From: Ascidia mentula
Lineage: Eukaryota; Chordata; Ascidiacea; Phlebobranchia; Ascidiidae
Length of the DNA: 64,000 nucleotides
Direction of reading: 5' to 3'
Assembly (NCBI GenBank): GCA_947561715.1
Contig: OX387197.1
Span: 14,815,001 to 14,879,000, forward strand
The translations under genes were made by a program, and so were the position numbers. This document shows positions 32,641-43,482 of the stretch, one piece after another. The notes under the pieces are model-generated. The model saw nothing but the letters and a program-made list of their open reading frames with translations, had not been told where the DNA came from and did no database searches. The number at the start of each line of letters is the position of its first letter. Within the stretch, counting starts at the first letter, position 1.

Positions 32641-33420
32641 GGGGGAAATCGCCGAAAGCGAATACAAATGTCTCCAGCACGGCTTTTGTTGTCAAGTGAC
32701 GCTGTTGTCGCTTGGACGTTAGCTAAAAAAGACACCATCAATGAATTGCTACAGCACCGCTATTTTTGACGCGTCAGTAGTGAGAGCAGTTGGCGCTTGG
32801 GGCAGAGGGTGGTGTCAAAGCGTCGCGCGTACAACTGCTGCCTTCGCTTTTTTAAAAATACAATGTAGTCAGGCGATTGCTCCAGACGAGTTGTGTCGCT
32901 TTCCCCGAAAACGCTTCTTAGATTGGGGACATGATGCGTGCTGCGTTTGGTATGAACCTGTGATAGAAATGGTTGTGGGACGAGGAAACTGCTGATTGCT
33001 TTCACTTTGTGAGGCAGCGGCATCATGCAAATTGACTCTGTGACCGAGGAAATCAATTTGGTCGACGCCAAACTGACATATGGCTACGTTAGTGACTAGA
33101 CCGTGATCTGCCAATCGTGTAAAAATTCGTTTTCAGAACATGTTTTGCTTGCTACTAAGATGTCATCTAGGTACACAAACACAAAATTAAGAGACTGCGT
33201 TAATTATTGATCTTTTCTAGATTTCTTCCATATCGGAAATTCCAAAAACTACAGGCTCACATTGCATTTTATGATTAAACACTTCTTCACCATAACTGTG
33301 TACATTGTTACTTGCAGTTTGACGTTTCGGTAAGAGTGTTATATTGGTGAAACCGTCCCGCAGGCGTGTTTTTGAATATACTTTGAAGCACTGAAGTAGA
33401 CTTTAAATAGAGTTTTCGCA
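32640..33420 (-). mobile_element. Gypsy-type reverse transcriptase fragment
   Basis: Minus-strand blocks in Gypsy order from right to left: FVFVYLDDILVASKT near 33.17 kb (catalytic YLDD), ICQFGVDQIDFLGHRVN near 33.05 kb, and RFIPNAACIMSPI near 32.93 kb at the start of the connection region, fading toward 32.65 kb. No LTRs were found. It is a short, old, broken fragment with many interruptions. Confidence 0.7.
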
Positions 33421-34066
33421 ACATCATCAACACACGCAAATTAGCCAATTACAGTCATTTGGACCAAAGTCGGAACGTATTACACAAAAGAAGAAACTGG
33501 AACTTGGCTACCAAACCAATTTGGTCCGCTAATCCCGAGTTCGGTATTGCCTAAGCTGTATTCCTGCCGCCAGAAATCTTTAAATAATTACCTAAGGAAA
33601 AGGAAAACTGCAGCCGGCAAAGGGATCTCAAGCAGCTCCACAACAAAAAGTATGATGTCAAACGAAGAGTAGCAAAAACGAAAGCCCTTCAAACGAAGGT
33701 TAGCAACTATCCGGACGAGCTCCTTCAGGTTATTACCATGGACCAAACATGCAAATGGTTGCAAAAAGTAATACATGGTTTACCGTCTGCAGTCATTCTT
33801 CATAATGCAGAACATTGAAGATTTAAAACGTTTTTACTGGAGTGGAGAGTCGATTCTATAGGTAGACAAAACGTACAACTTGGGAAAAGTTTTCGTTACA
33901 GTTCTCAAAAACCAAATTTTTGAATGCCTTCATTTTTTTTCTGGACAGGAAAAACGATGCAAATAGGTATCAATCACATCACCAAATACTATTACTCTAA
34001 AACAAAAAAGGACTATAAACTTAACGCCTATTTTGCAAATCTAGACAATACTGAATAGACTATGAC
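33421..34066. other. Unassigned interval
   Basis: A plus-strand stretch at 33560-33810 reads KKYDVKRRVAKTKALQTKVS and continues open, Lys-rich and helix-prone, but matches nothing I know. An intron acceptor-like tract (tttttttctggacag) ends at 33950. It could be the 5' exon of the Mutator-like gene that follows. Confidence 0.35.
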
Positions 34067-34920
34067 TTGCATGATGTCGGATATCAAGAAAATCATCATC
34101 GAAATAGGAAACACGGAGATCAATATGAACCACACGCTCAAGGCAAGCGGTTTTACTGTAGTATTTGCGATTTTAAAGCATCGCGTAACAAAGACTTAAT
34201 TTGGCACTACAACAATCATGCAAAAAAATTAAACATGTCACAAGAAGAATTTGCTCCTGAAAACGACTTTAGAAAAGAGAACGAATACCTGGTTTGTACA
34301 ACAAAATGGAAAGAAACACTCGAAGGATTACGAGGTGATATATTATTATTGCAATAGATCAGGCGTTTACGATTCGAAGGGTGCTGTTGTCCAGTCCCTG
34401 AATTCTCAGGGGAGTGCAAAAAAGGGCGGTAGATGTCCTGCTTTCATGACGAAGCGAACTCATGTTACATCAGGTCTTATTTCGATTGAATTTTGTGCAG
34501 ATCACATGGGCCACGCACATAAAATTTGCCATTTGCAGTTGTCTGCAGCTTGATTTGTGGGAAATTGGCAAGTGGGGTAGATCCCAAACAACTTTTAGAC
34601 AACATTCGTGACAATCTTAGTAAAATTGACAGAGACGCCATTGTTACCAAAAGAGACATACTGAACATTGAAAAACATTCTGAGACGACTTAATCCAATT
34701 TTAATGGATGAAGATGTTTAGCCATTCTATTTTGTTAAAGGACGACCTTGTTTTGTGCATACAAACAGAATGTCAAAAACACGTTTCGGACAAAAAATAA
34801 TCTGCATACATTTAACACATTCCACCACCAAATATAAATTTATTTTAACAACGGTTATGGTTATTGACGACGGAGAGGCAATACCAGCGACGTGCACAAT
34901 TTCCAACAGAGAAGCTGCAC

Positions 34921-35370
34921 TATGGTGGCCCATTGCTATCAACAGCCTTTTTAAAAAAAACACATATAAAAGACAAAACAGAAATGAAAACACAATTAAC
35001 AAAACTACACGTGGCCCAGCGCTATCATCCCAATGACATCTCAATGGGATCAATTACGTGATGGCCCAAATTTATAGATATCGTATGCGTTGCCCAGCTG
35101 AGTTCGAACTCGAACGGTCTGAGGTGCTTCATTCATATGCAGACATTAAAAAGTAATTGGGAGTTGTCCTCGGAAGCGTCCTACAATTCTCTAGGTGACT
35201 AGAGTTCTTCTGTGGCAAACATCATTCGATCCGGTTAAAAGAAGCAAATGCTACGGATTAGAGCATCTTAGGCGACGGCAGGCTGCATGTTTTATGACCT
35301 TAGGTTAATGTTGGGAAAAATTTGGCAACGTGTGCAGCTGGCCTAAGGTGTATCCATATCTCCTAATACC
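34921..35370. repeat. Left long TIR of the IS3EU-like element
   Basis: Shares gctatcaacagcctttttaa, agcgctatca, cgtatgcgttgcccagctga and ctcaatt..ttttaatgtctgcatatgaatg-type blocks with the right TIR in inverse. A few deletions separate the arms, including the simple-repeat expansion on the right side. Confidence 0.8.
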
Positions 35371-35457
35371 ATTTGATGTTTTTTATGCAGCTGCCATACT
35401 CAGCAGACTGGCTAAGGTATATGCTGTTATAAATTATTTCCATTACCCATCTGCTGT

Positions 35458-36332
35458 TTGCAAAAGTGTGTTGCAAAAAATTTTAAGCGAAAGGAAATCC
35501 TAAGTTTGGTGAAAAAAAAGTTCAGTGAATATCGATGGAGTATTGCAACTTTGGACCGTCGTCTTCGTTTCTTCGACATTTCTCATATTTGCTATGATAC
35601 ACCTCTTGAAGACGTGTGTGATGCAGTTGATAAGGAATTGCAAGGTCCTGGCAAACTATTAGGTTACAGGGCAATGAACCAAAAACTCAGATGCAATCAT
35701 AACATCTTTGTTCCAAGACACTTGGTGCAACATGTATTGGCACAAAAAGATCCAGAAGGAGTTGCTCTTAGAAATGTCAATCTGGAATATCTTTACAAAT
35801 GGAACATTATGCCACGATTTTTGAGACTTCAACTATTCACACATTTTTAAGAAACAAACTTGAAGACCTTGTGGACCCCACAGATAGTGTTGTATATGGG
35901 CCGTCCAATACCAATAAAATTGAGCATTGGTGGAGGGAACTCCACGAAAGGTTGGAGATGTTTTTCAAAACACAGCTTAGGTCCTTAATTCTTAATGGAA
36001 AATACAACCCACATTGTGCATTGGATCGCCAACTTCTATTTTATGTTTATGAACCTATTGTAGCCCGAGAGTGTGATATATTTGTTAATAATTGGAACAG
36101 TCACCGAATAAGACATCAAACCAATGTTCATCTGCCAACATCTTGTAAAGGCCTTTCAATTACAAGAGAAGATCTTAAAGAAGTTGCAGAATTATCTGGT
36201 GTGCTTTCTGCTCCTGACGACTGGCTTGATGACGAACTTAAAAAAAGGTGTTCTGAACTTTTACCTAACCCTCAGTTGATACTATCAGAAGATGCTGCCC
36301 AGAAATACTGCTTTTTACGTCGAAACTTTTAA
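35458..36332 (+). pseudogene. IS3EU-like transposase lacking its catalytic centre
   Basis: The first frame (to 35850) gives the N-terminal part: RKEILSLVKKKFSEYRWSIA, TLDRRLRFFDI, LLGYRAMNQKLRCNHNIFVP and AQKDPEGVALRNVN, corresponding to GGYRSVWYGLEMEGLRV and NKIDPDGCELRRG in the copy at 2281. The second frame (35799-36332) gives the C-terminal part: VVYGPSNTNKIEHWWRELHE, NWNSHRIRHQ and LPTSCKGLS. The segment with WHID and the second Asp region, more than 100 residues, is missing between them. That is a deletion, not an intron, since no splice signals bracket it. The start at 35458 is a TTG, so the true first exon is upstream or lost. It could not catalyse transposition. Confidence 0.75.
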
Positions 36333-37402
36333 ATTTGTTATTGTGTAACAACATTACTACTTCCAGGAAGGGGGCACATGTTTTTTTTTCTGTCTAACAA
36401 AAGTTTGTTTTGGTCAATGAGTTGTTTTAATTTTCACACATGATAGACCAATCGGTTTACCCACAGGCCCCCCAAAACAGCAATATATAACAAAGTTTTC
36501 CCAATTTGATGGTTAATAAAATGCGAAGTATTTTGTTACTTTAGTTTGGATTCACCAATTTTGTTTTTGTTTACATGCCTGTAACTTTAGACATACTAAA
36601 CCAAATGTATTGAAATTTAACATGTACGTATGTAGGCTGCTTATCACTGGTTGTTTAAAATTTTATTTACCCTTACAGTTGCAAATACCTGTTTAAACGC
36701 TGACTGGTTCATCCACAATGCAAAACGATAGGGTGCGGCCAGGCAGGAGTTGTGATGACCTCAATATATGTTTGCTATTTTGTAATGTAAAGTGTGGCAC
36801 GGTAATTGCCACTTCGCTGCCGCATGTAGCTGTATGTGTCAAAGAGCGCAACAACTCCCAACATATGCAAGGAGTTTATCAAAATTTTATGACAGATGAG
36901 TCCCAGCTGTTGATACTACACCACTGCTTTCCATGTTTGTGTAGTAGATGTGTTGACTAAATAATGCTGTAAAAGATGATACAGTAACATGTAAGCATTT
37001 GGTTCAATAAAAAAATGGCACATGTACAAAATATCATTTTGGGATGGCAGTGTGTGTGGAATAAAAATATTGAGAATGCCACCAAAACTTTGTAAAATAC
37101 TAAATAAAACAGAAGAAAGAAACCCAAGAAACATGAATGACACTGTATGTACACTTGTGTGCAGAGGCTCAAGAACCACCAGGCAAAATACAGTGTGTGT
37201 GCTCCTATTCTTGTGTGTTGCTTCATGTTCATTGAATCTTGATCAGTAACACAATGACGATCAAGCTATTTGGATTTCAGAATATAATTTTTATTTCCTA
37301 TTTTGAGCCCAGATTGTAGTGTGACGCAAACAAGGAGAACAAGACCACAACATGTGATAAGTCATAAGCCTGATTGTAGTAAAATTTTAAATGTAGTCAG
37401 GC
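36333..37402. other. Non-coding interval between the two convergent genes of the transposon
   Basis: AT-rich and without a recognised frame. It holds the 3' ends of both genes; an aataaa string lies near 37005. A direct duplication of cataagcctgattgtagtaaaatttt-like sequence is seen near 37310-37390 (gattgtagt twice). Confidence 0.45.
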
Positions 37403-38534
37403 TTATTTGGTTTCAGACAGACTCTTTTCAGCATCTTCTTGTTGCAATGGTGGTAATTTCATCATTTCACAAAATTTGTTGCAAGCATGGTGGCAGATAA
37501 AGTTGTCGATAGCAGTTGTTGATAGATTACCAGCACAGAAAAAAACCTCGAAGTTGTCATCTGTTAAAGTTGTGGTAGCAATTTCTGGGTCTAATAGGTT
37601 ATATTTCACACCTTGGACATAACTATAATGAACTAGGCATTCACACTTTTCTTGAAGCTGTTTATCGCCAGTTAATTTGGTGCAGTAACCATCGTTATTG
37701 GCATGTTTTTCAAACGTTCCCTCACAAAAAGATTCAATGGTAGCAGGGCTTTCATCATACTTGCAGTAATAAATGTCATCATACTTTAGAGTTTCACCAA
37801 AAGCAACTGGTGCTTTTGCTGACAATTTCTGTGAAATGTGCCTGGCCACAGCATGCATTTGGACTTGTTTTCGACAATGATCTTCGACAGACATATTCAT
37901 ATCATTCTCTATAGTAGCCACTGCCTCCTGTTTGTACAATTTTAAAACTAGTTTTTCTCCTTTGCACTGTGTTGGTGGCAACTGGTGTGCCATATACGCA
38001 TTTCGAAATGCACCACTTGCAGATGAAGTGGAAACTTGTAATGTTGAATTGCTCATTTTAACCCATGTACTGTCACTCAATGAAAAAGACTCTAGTTGTG
38101 TTGAAATGATTTTAACTTCGTTTTTAATGACTTTGCCAGCTTTTAAGTAAAGTGCTAATGGAAATTGATTTGGGCACATAGCCTGACTTGTTTTTAGATA
38201 GCATTGTATTTGCAGAAACTTTTAGGACGTCTGTACTGGATTCCAAAAATCTGATGTAAAAAAAATTTTTGCCTTTAACTTGGTCCAGTCTTCTGCATGA
38301 TGGACCTCTATCTGATGCTAACACATCACATGTTCCCTGTGGAGCCTGGTAATATTTTTCACAAGCTAATTTAATGTTGTTAAGATTTACCTCATCGAAT
38401 GGGAATGGTACAAAGTCTCTTGTGTCTAATGGGTTAAACTTTTTCAGTCGTCCAGATGGGGTTGATGACATTCTTTGAACCATTATGTCATCTGGCACAC
38501 TACATTCTTTTCCTTGACTTTTCTTGCGTTTCAT
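37403..38534 (-). pseudogene. Alpha-kinase domain gene carried by the IS3EU-like transposon
   Basis: Alpha-kinases (eEF2K, TRPM7, myosin heavy-chain kinase) are atypical protein kinases that phosphorylate Ser/Thr. Minus-strand order: an N-terminal part at 38534-38160 (FNPLDTRDFVPFPFDEVNLN, a DRGPSCRRLDQV stretch), then SASGAFRNAYMAHQLPP, corresponding to the Gly-rich strand, GEKLVLKLYKQEA with the candidate catalytic Lys, a segment with IESFCEGTFEKHANNDGYCT, and VHYSYVQGVKYNLLDPEIAT, TLTDDNFEVFFCAGN and HHACNKFCEMM, corresponding to the DPQI loop and C-terminal zinc site (H-x4-C-x3-C pattern). The usual DLQG motif between HYSYVQG and DPEI is shortened. One frame change lies near 38160. About 370 codons, near the size of a single alpha-kinase domain with a short extension. 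Confidence 0.7.
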
Positions 38535-38774
38535 GCCAACAACACTTCAAGTGACTTTGTAATCTAAGTAATGCTTCCCACATCATAACTATACAACAGA
38601 GTTAAGGATATTTATATCACCCACACTGTCAGATTATTGAAATAAGAGACTGACAATGCAGGTGAAATCTATATACCTGAAATGAACCATTGTTGGCTCT
38701 TTCTAAGTAAGTTTACAAAAAATTCATTTCTGCCAACACGTATTTACAACAAAATTACATAACCGTGTGGTTTA

Positions 38775-39253
38775 ATATGGATACACCTTAGGCCAGCTGA
38801 ACATTTCCAAACAACGTTCTAATGTAAACCCAAAACATGCAGCCTGTTTGCTTCTTTTAACCGGATCGAATGATGTTTGCCACAGAAGAACTCTAGTCAC
38901 CTAGAGAATTGTAGGACGCTTCCGAGGACAACTCCCAATTACTTTTTAATGTCTGCATATGAATGAAGCACCTCAGACCGTTCGAGTTCGAACTCAGCTG
39001 GGCAACGCATACGATATCTTTAGATTTTGATAGCGCTGGGCCACGTGTAGTTTTGTTAATTGTGTTTTCATTTTTGTTATGCAGTTGTGTTTTCATTTGC
39101 GTTTTGATTTTAATTTTGTTTTTTAATTGTGTTTTGATTTTGAATTGCGTTCACTTGTGTTTTCACTTTTGTTTTTCATTTATGTTTTGCTTTTTATATG
39201 TGTAAAGTTGGTGTTTTTTTAAAAAAGGCTGTTGATAGCAATGGGCCACCATA
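38775..39253. repeat. Right long TIR of the IS3EU-like element
   Basis: Inverse of 34921-35370 with an insertion of T-rich simple repeats (39060-39200; units gttttgatttt, gttttcatttt). It ends GGGCCACCATA at 39253. The same T-rich expansion precedes the terminus at 273, so it is a family trait. Confidence 0.8.
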
Positions 39254-40136
39254 CTGCACTTCTCACTTATGCCTTTTCTGCACTGAAGGAGAGGTGTGAC
39301 GATATTATCACTGATATATTTACGAGTGACTTCTACAACGCCTGGCAAACTGTATTTGCAGCCCACAAAAAGAGGCTTTATTGAAACTGGCATGTTGATA
39401 AATGCTGGAGGAAAAACATTGCTAGGTGCGTTTCGGATCCAGACGTACAGGCAACATTATATGCATACCTCAAAACACTGCAGTATTAAACAAACGAGCA
39501 GAAATTCCGCAAAAATGTTGCAAGAAGTACAAACCATACTTGCTGACACTTCCCCAGAATTTCAAGAATACTTTCTAAAGAACTATGTGCTGGAAGACGG
39601 CCTCTTGTTTCCGGATTGGATCCATTACCAACACCAAGATGTACGTGACGCTTTTGAAGTTTGCCAGAGACTTGTGTTTTTGGAACAAAGTGTTTGGAAC
39701 AATTCATTAAAATGCAAAATAGAAAGTGTACTCACCGCATTGCTGAAATACGAAAACGACTCAAGCTCGCAAGCAGTGTCGGAAGTGAGCACTGTAGCTG
39801 ACAACGAATGGAAAGTTGGTAACAACGCCGACCACGAATATACTGTGAGACAAATACAACCACAGTGTTTGAAAAATTGCCAAGTTAAATGCAATATATG
39901 TGTCCATATGCACACATGTACATGTCCCGACTTCTTGGTACATGCTGTGGCATGTAAACATATTCATGCTGTGAAAATGTCTGACACAGTAAGACAAGAT
40001 TTCGTTTTTGAGCAAAGTTCTGCAAGGTATTTTAGAAACCACTGTCGGCACCAAAAAACTATCAACTGATGTTAAGTCTCACTTTCAAAACGATCTCAAT
40101 TCGCTAAGTGACTTGGTAACATCAATAGATTTTCAG

Positions 40137-41159
40137 GTATCTTACAACTGGCGATTCTTATTTCCAAATAGGATGCTCATACAGAATGAGCAAACAAATA
40201 GTGCACAAAATTATAATTGAAACATGTGAAGCCATATGGATGTGTTTCATGAAAAATATATGCCCTTTCCTGACAAAAAAGCATGGAAAAAGATTGCAAA
40301 TGATTTTGAAAGCACTTGGAACTTCCCACATTGCCTTGGTGCAATAGATGGTATGGTGTCTTTTTTATTATGCTATTTTGGAGGAAGTGAAATTGACATG
40401 TAAAAATACTATTTCAGGTAAACATTGTACCATTCAATCTCCTGCCAAGTCCGGATCTTATTTCTTTAACTACAAAAAAAAATTTAGTATTGTGCTCCTG
40501 GCAGCTGTTAATGCCAATCACAACTTCATAATGATAGATGTTGGAAGTTATGGCCGCGAAGGGGATTCTTTGTTTGGTAAAGCTGTTTTAGATGGATATT
40601 TGGATCTTCCTGAGCCCAAGACACTACCAGGTACCACTTCTCCTGATATGCCGTTTGTGTTCGTGGGAGATGCTGCATTTGGTTTACATCCAAATTTGAT
40701 GCGACCATATGGAGGTGCAAATCAAACGAGGGAGAACAAAATATATGATTTCAGGTGAGATTAATAAACTATTTTCAGCTTTGCCATACAAATAACTTTA
40801 TGTGTGATAGGCACTCGCGAGCCCGAGTTGAAAACGCATTTGGAATATTGGTTCAAAGGTTTCTAGTGTTGCGAGCACCAATCCGGATGGCCCCGAAGTA
40901 TGCGGATCACGTCATAAAGGCTATTTGCGTCCTGCACAACCTTTTGCGCATTGAAAAAGGTGTAGAATATGTCCATGCTGAAACTGACGACTATTCGTGG
41001 CGAAGTTTTGTCAGCAAAAACACTTTGTTGCCGGTTGCATCATTACGCGGCAGAAGTTCATCTGATGCACATAGTGTTCGTGACAACTTTCGCGACTATT
41101 TCAACAGTGAAGCTGGCAGCTTGCCGTGGCAAAATGACTACGTTTTTCGTGTCAACTAG
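40137..41159 (+). pseudogene. PIF/Harbinger transposase (HARBI1-like), nearly intact
   Basis: Three exons with GT-AG joints: 40137-40350, 40418-40754 and 40811-41159. The first gives YLTTGDSYFQIGCSYRMSKQ and WNFPHCLGAIDG. Across the intron follow GKHCTIQSPAKSGSYFFNYK, FSIVLLAAVNANHNFIMIDV and FVFVGDAAFGLHPNLMRPYG, then RHSRARVENAFGILVQRF. The catalytic triad is visible as the Asp of AIDG, the Asp of VGDAAF and the Glu of ENAFG. One frameshift near 40250 in the first exon separates HKIIIETCEAIW from FHEKYMPFPDKKAW. The first exon begins right after an acceptor (ttttcag at 40130-40136), so earlier exons should lie upstream, where the Mutator-like element now sits. The accessory gene lies convergently at 41950-43482. 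Confidence 0.85.
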
Positions 41160-41949
41160 TTTTCGATTTTAATAAAACAGTGCAATTTTATTTGAACAGT
41201 GCCTGGGAAATAGAGAAATATACATTGCCCAAAATGTATCAAAAGTAAATTGAAGAAATCGAACAGTGGCATGTGGCAGCAGGCAGCTGGTGGCGAAATG
41301 ACTACGTTTTTCTTGTTACGTTTACTAGTTACTTCTGCAAAATTCAATTTCCGTAAAACATTGCAAATGTATTGGAAGTAAATACGACAAAACACAGTAA
41401 ACACTGTACAAAATGTATTAAAAGCGAATTGAAGAAATCGCATAGTGACTGGCATCGAGAAGTGCGTCAAAATACAATTGCATTAATGTAGAAATATGAT
41501 ACAAGACAATTGCATTAACACTGAAATAAACATCAGGTACGTTTCAACACAATTGCACTAACACAACAATAAACATGAAGAAGTACGTTACTACACAAAT
41601 ACATTTTTGCACAAAAAAAATACAAGAAACGACTAAAAGTCTTGTGCATCATAAACTAATTGCAAAATATTCCGCTTTTTTCTCGGTACGTTTTTTAGAG
41701 CCAAACTTAGACAGCTGCAAAATCTGTCAGTTTCGTCTAAAAAAACAAATCAGTTGTTAAAACACTAAACCTATTAACGAACTCAATTGTTTTCACTTTA
41801 ATCAATGTTTGCAAATAAAATTATGTCACAAACACCACCCGTTAATGGTTTTATAGGCCAGACTTGAAGATTGACATGCAGACGTAATACACACAACATT
41901 GTTGAGTAATATAACCCGCAGTTGACATGCCAGCATGAAGGGGGCCAAA
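41160..41949. repeat. Intergenic part of the Harbinger element with a duplicated transposase 3' end
   Basis: The sequence aatgactacgtttttc, the last codons of the transposase, recurs at about 41298, and the following 130 bp repeats the downstream region with divergence (caaaatgtattaaaagcgaa matches caaaatgtatcaaaagtaaa). Further small repeats with acaattgcattaa lie at 41470-41560. Nothing coding was seen. Confidence 0.6.
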
Positions 41950-43482
41950 TCATTGCGGGATACAACACATCGGGAAAATCGGAGAATGTTTTTGATAATA
42001 TCCTGACGGCCGTGATAACGGATTATAGCAAGACCTGCTGTGAGGTTCATAAACATGCCTCATTTGTGATTTAAGTGGTTGCATTATCACTTCAAAATGC
42101 TAATGGGGAAATAAATGGCTAATGGGAAAATGAAAGTGCCAGATATCTGATACCATTAAACCAACATCTTTAACACATACAACTGGTCTTTTGTCCAAAT
42201 CCAAAGTGAAGATACTTGCAAATGTTTATTTATATCATGGCAAAAATCACCTTCTTTTGATGATGATGAGCGTTCCAGATAGCTGGCACAGCTCTTCAAC
42301 ACATTGTCCATGTCTTTTTTTGGTGAAATTGGGCTCTTTCTTTTTAATTGGTGATCCTATATTCAAAACAGGTCTTTTAAGTTTTTATATTATGTAAAAC
42401 GTAAAAAAAGCCTACCACAAGTTTTGCCAGGTTTAAGCAGCTGCGGTTCTTGTATCTTCGGTTTAGGTAATTGTTTAATTCCTACAAACAGAAAACAAGC
42501 ATTTGAGTTAAGTAAATCAAACAAATTGTTAATTCAAGTAAAAGGTTCCAGAAAAAAATGTACAAGTAGTGTCTTAAATCATTTGCAAACCAACTAAACT
42601 AAAAAAATTGACATCCATTCAGCTACTTCACCTGCCAAAGATTGTTAAAAGTCATCAATTGTAGTACCTTTTGCTGCATCCAACTTAATGACCCGCACCG
42701 GCTTTGTTTTTGATTGCAATGTTCGGATTTTATCCAAGCTTAAAATTTTTATTTTGGGGCTTTGTTTCTCCGGAGTGACAATTGTAATGGTAAAGTGTTC
42801 AAACAAAAGTATTTATATTTATCATAGTTTTACAAACTAACAAAGCTTATACCTGGTTCCAAATGAAAAGTTTCATCATCTTTAGGATTAATATCAGATG
42901 CAGTCAAGTCCAAAGTCACAGGTGCGTGAAATGTAACATTACTTTCAGTCCTGAGCAAAGAATAGAATATTTATTGACCATACAAGAAGAAACAGGATTG
43001 TTCACTGTTACGTACTCTCTCTTTTTCCAAAGACACTCAATAAATGACAGTGACGAAAACAGCTCCCAGACTTTGTGGTTTGAAGCATGTGACCCAGAAG
43101 GAGAATTTATAATATCTTTTTCACGTTTGTCAACTGCTGAAACCTGACAATGCCATTAGTAAATGTACCTATAAAAAGATAGTAGTTAAAGTAAATGATT
43201 TTAAAACATTTTCTGAAAAAAGTCACAACAAAATGTTCAAACTTATGTCAACAATCTTTATAATGTTAGGCCTCGCCAGTTTATTAGTACAAAAACGGTT
43301 TTACTTATATACATATATTAAAAAAGCAATATCTTGGTTGTATTACTTAGCAGCAATTTAGGCCAGTCCAAGAAATTACTTTTTGCAAGAATTGCAGTGC
43401 GAGATTTTTATATACTCAAAACGACTCTTCTTATGAATTCAGTACTTACCACCCAAAACACACAACTATCCAACAGTTTCAT
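41950..43482 (-). CDS. Spliced accessory gene of the Harbinger element (MADF-like candidate)
   Basis: Exons inferred on the minus strand: 43482-43450 (MKLLDSCVFWV), 43136-43016 (KREKDIINSPSGSHASN, LFSSLSFIECLWKKRE), 42950-42853 (TESNVTFHAPVTLDLTASD), about 42755-42668 (KIKILSLDKIRTLQSKTKPV), 42481-42416 (IKQLPKPKIQEPQLLKPGKT), 42356-42181 (SPIKKKEPNFTKKDMDN, SCASYLERSSSSKEGDFCHD) and 42058-41950 (HVYEPHSRSCYNPLSRPSGY, then stop). From the second exon on, phases agree across joints and the frame stays open. The first exon and the acceptor of the fourth are weak. PIF/Harbinger elements usually encode a second, DNA-binding MADF/Myb-like protein that helps the transposase. Position and convergent orientation fit that role, and the Ser-rich D-F..I..HL stretch recalls the end of MADF proteins. 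The sequence itself does not prove it. Confidence 0.55.

Larger units (their letters stand above)
34921..39253. mobile_element. 4.3 kb IS3EU-like DNA transposon carrying an alpha-kinase gene
   Basis: The termini are TATGGTGGCCCATTGCTATC and its inverse, with a 6-bp duplication, ctgcac, at 34915-34920 and 39254-39259. Long inverted repeats at 34921-35370 and 38775-39253 match with gaps. The right one holds an expanded gttgtgttttcatttt-type repeat. Inside are a plus-strand integrase-type transposase and a convergent minus-strand alpha-kinase-like gene. Six-base duplications and TA-type ends are compatible with the IS3EU superfamily, but that label is from memory of family traits and was not searched. 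The copy at 1-273 shares the right terminus. Confidence 0.85.
34067..40069 (+). pseudogene. Mutator-like (MULE) transposase split by an IS3EU-like insertion
   Basis: Left part: FYCSICDFKASRNKDLIWHY (zinc finger, 34150), a FLYWCH-like block YYYCNRSGVYDSKGA...HMGHAHK (34335-34530), LLDNIRDNLSKIDRDAIVTK (34590-34640), then the start of the DDE core, KIICIHLTHSTTKYKFILTT with VIDDGEAIPAT (34793-34890). The insertion at 34921-39253 then interrupts the sequence. Right part: AFSALKERCDDIITDIF and FYNAWQTVF (39265-39355), and a C-terminal SWIM zinc finger CTCPDFLVHAVACKH (39908-39960). Removing the insert and one ctgcac copy restores a continuous frame across the joint (NREAALLTYAF). Frameshifts near 34325 and 39385 and stops near 34690 show the gene was also decaying on its own. 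Confidence 0.75.
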
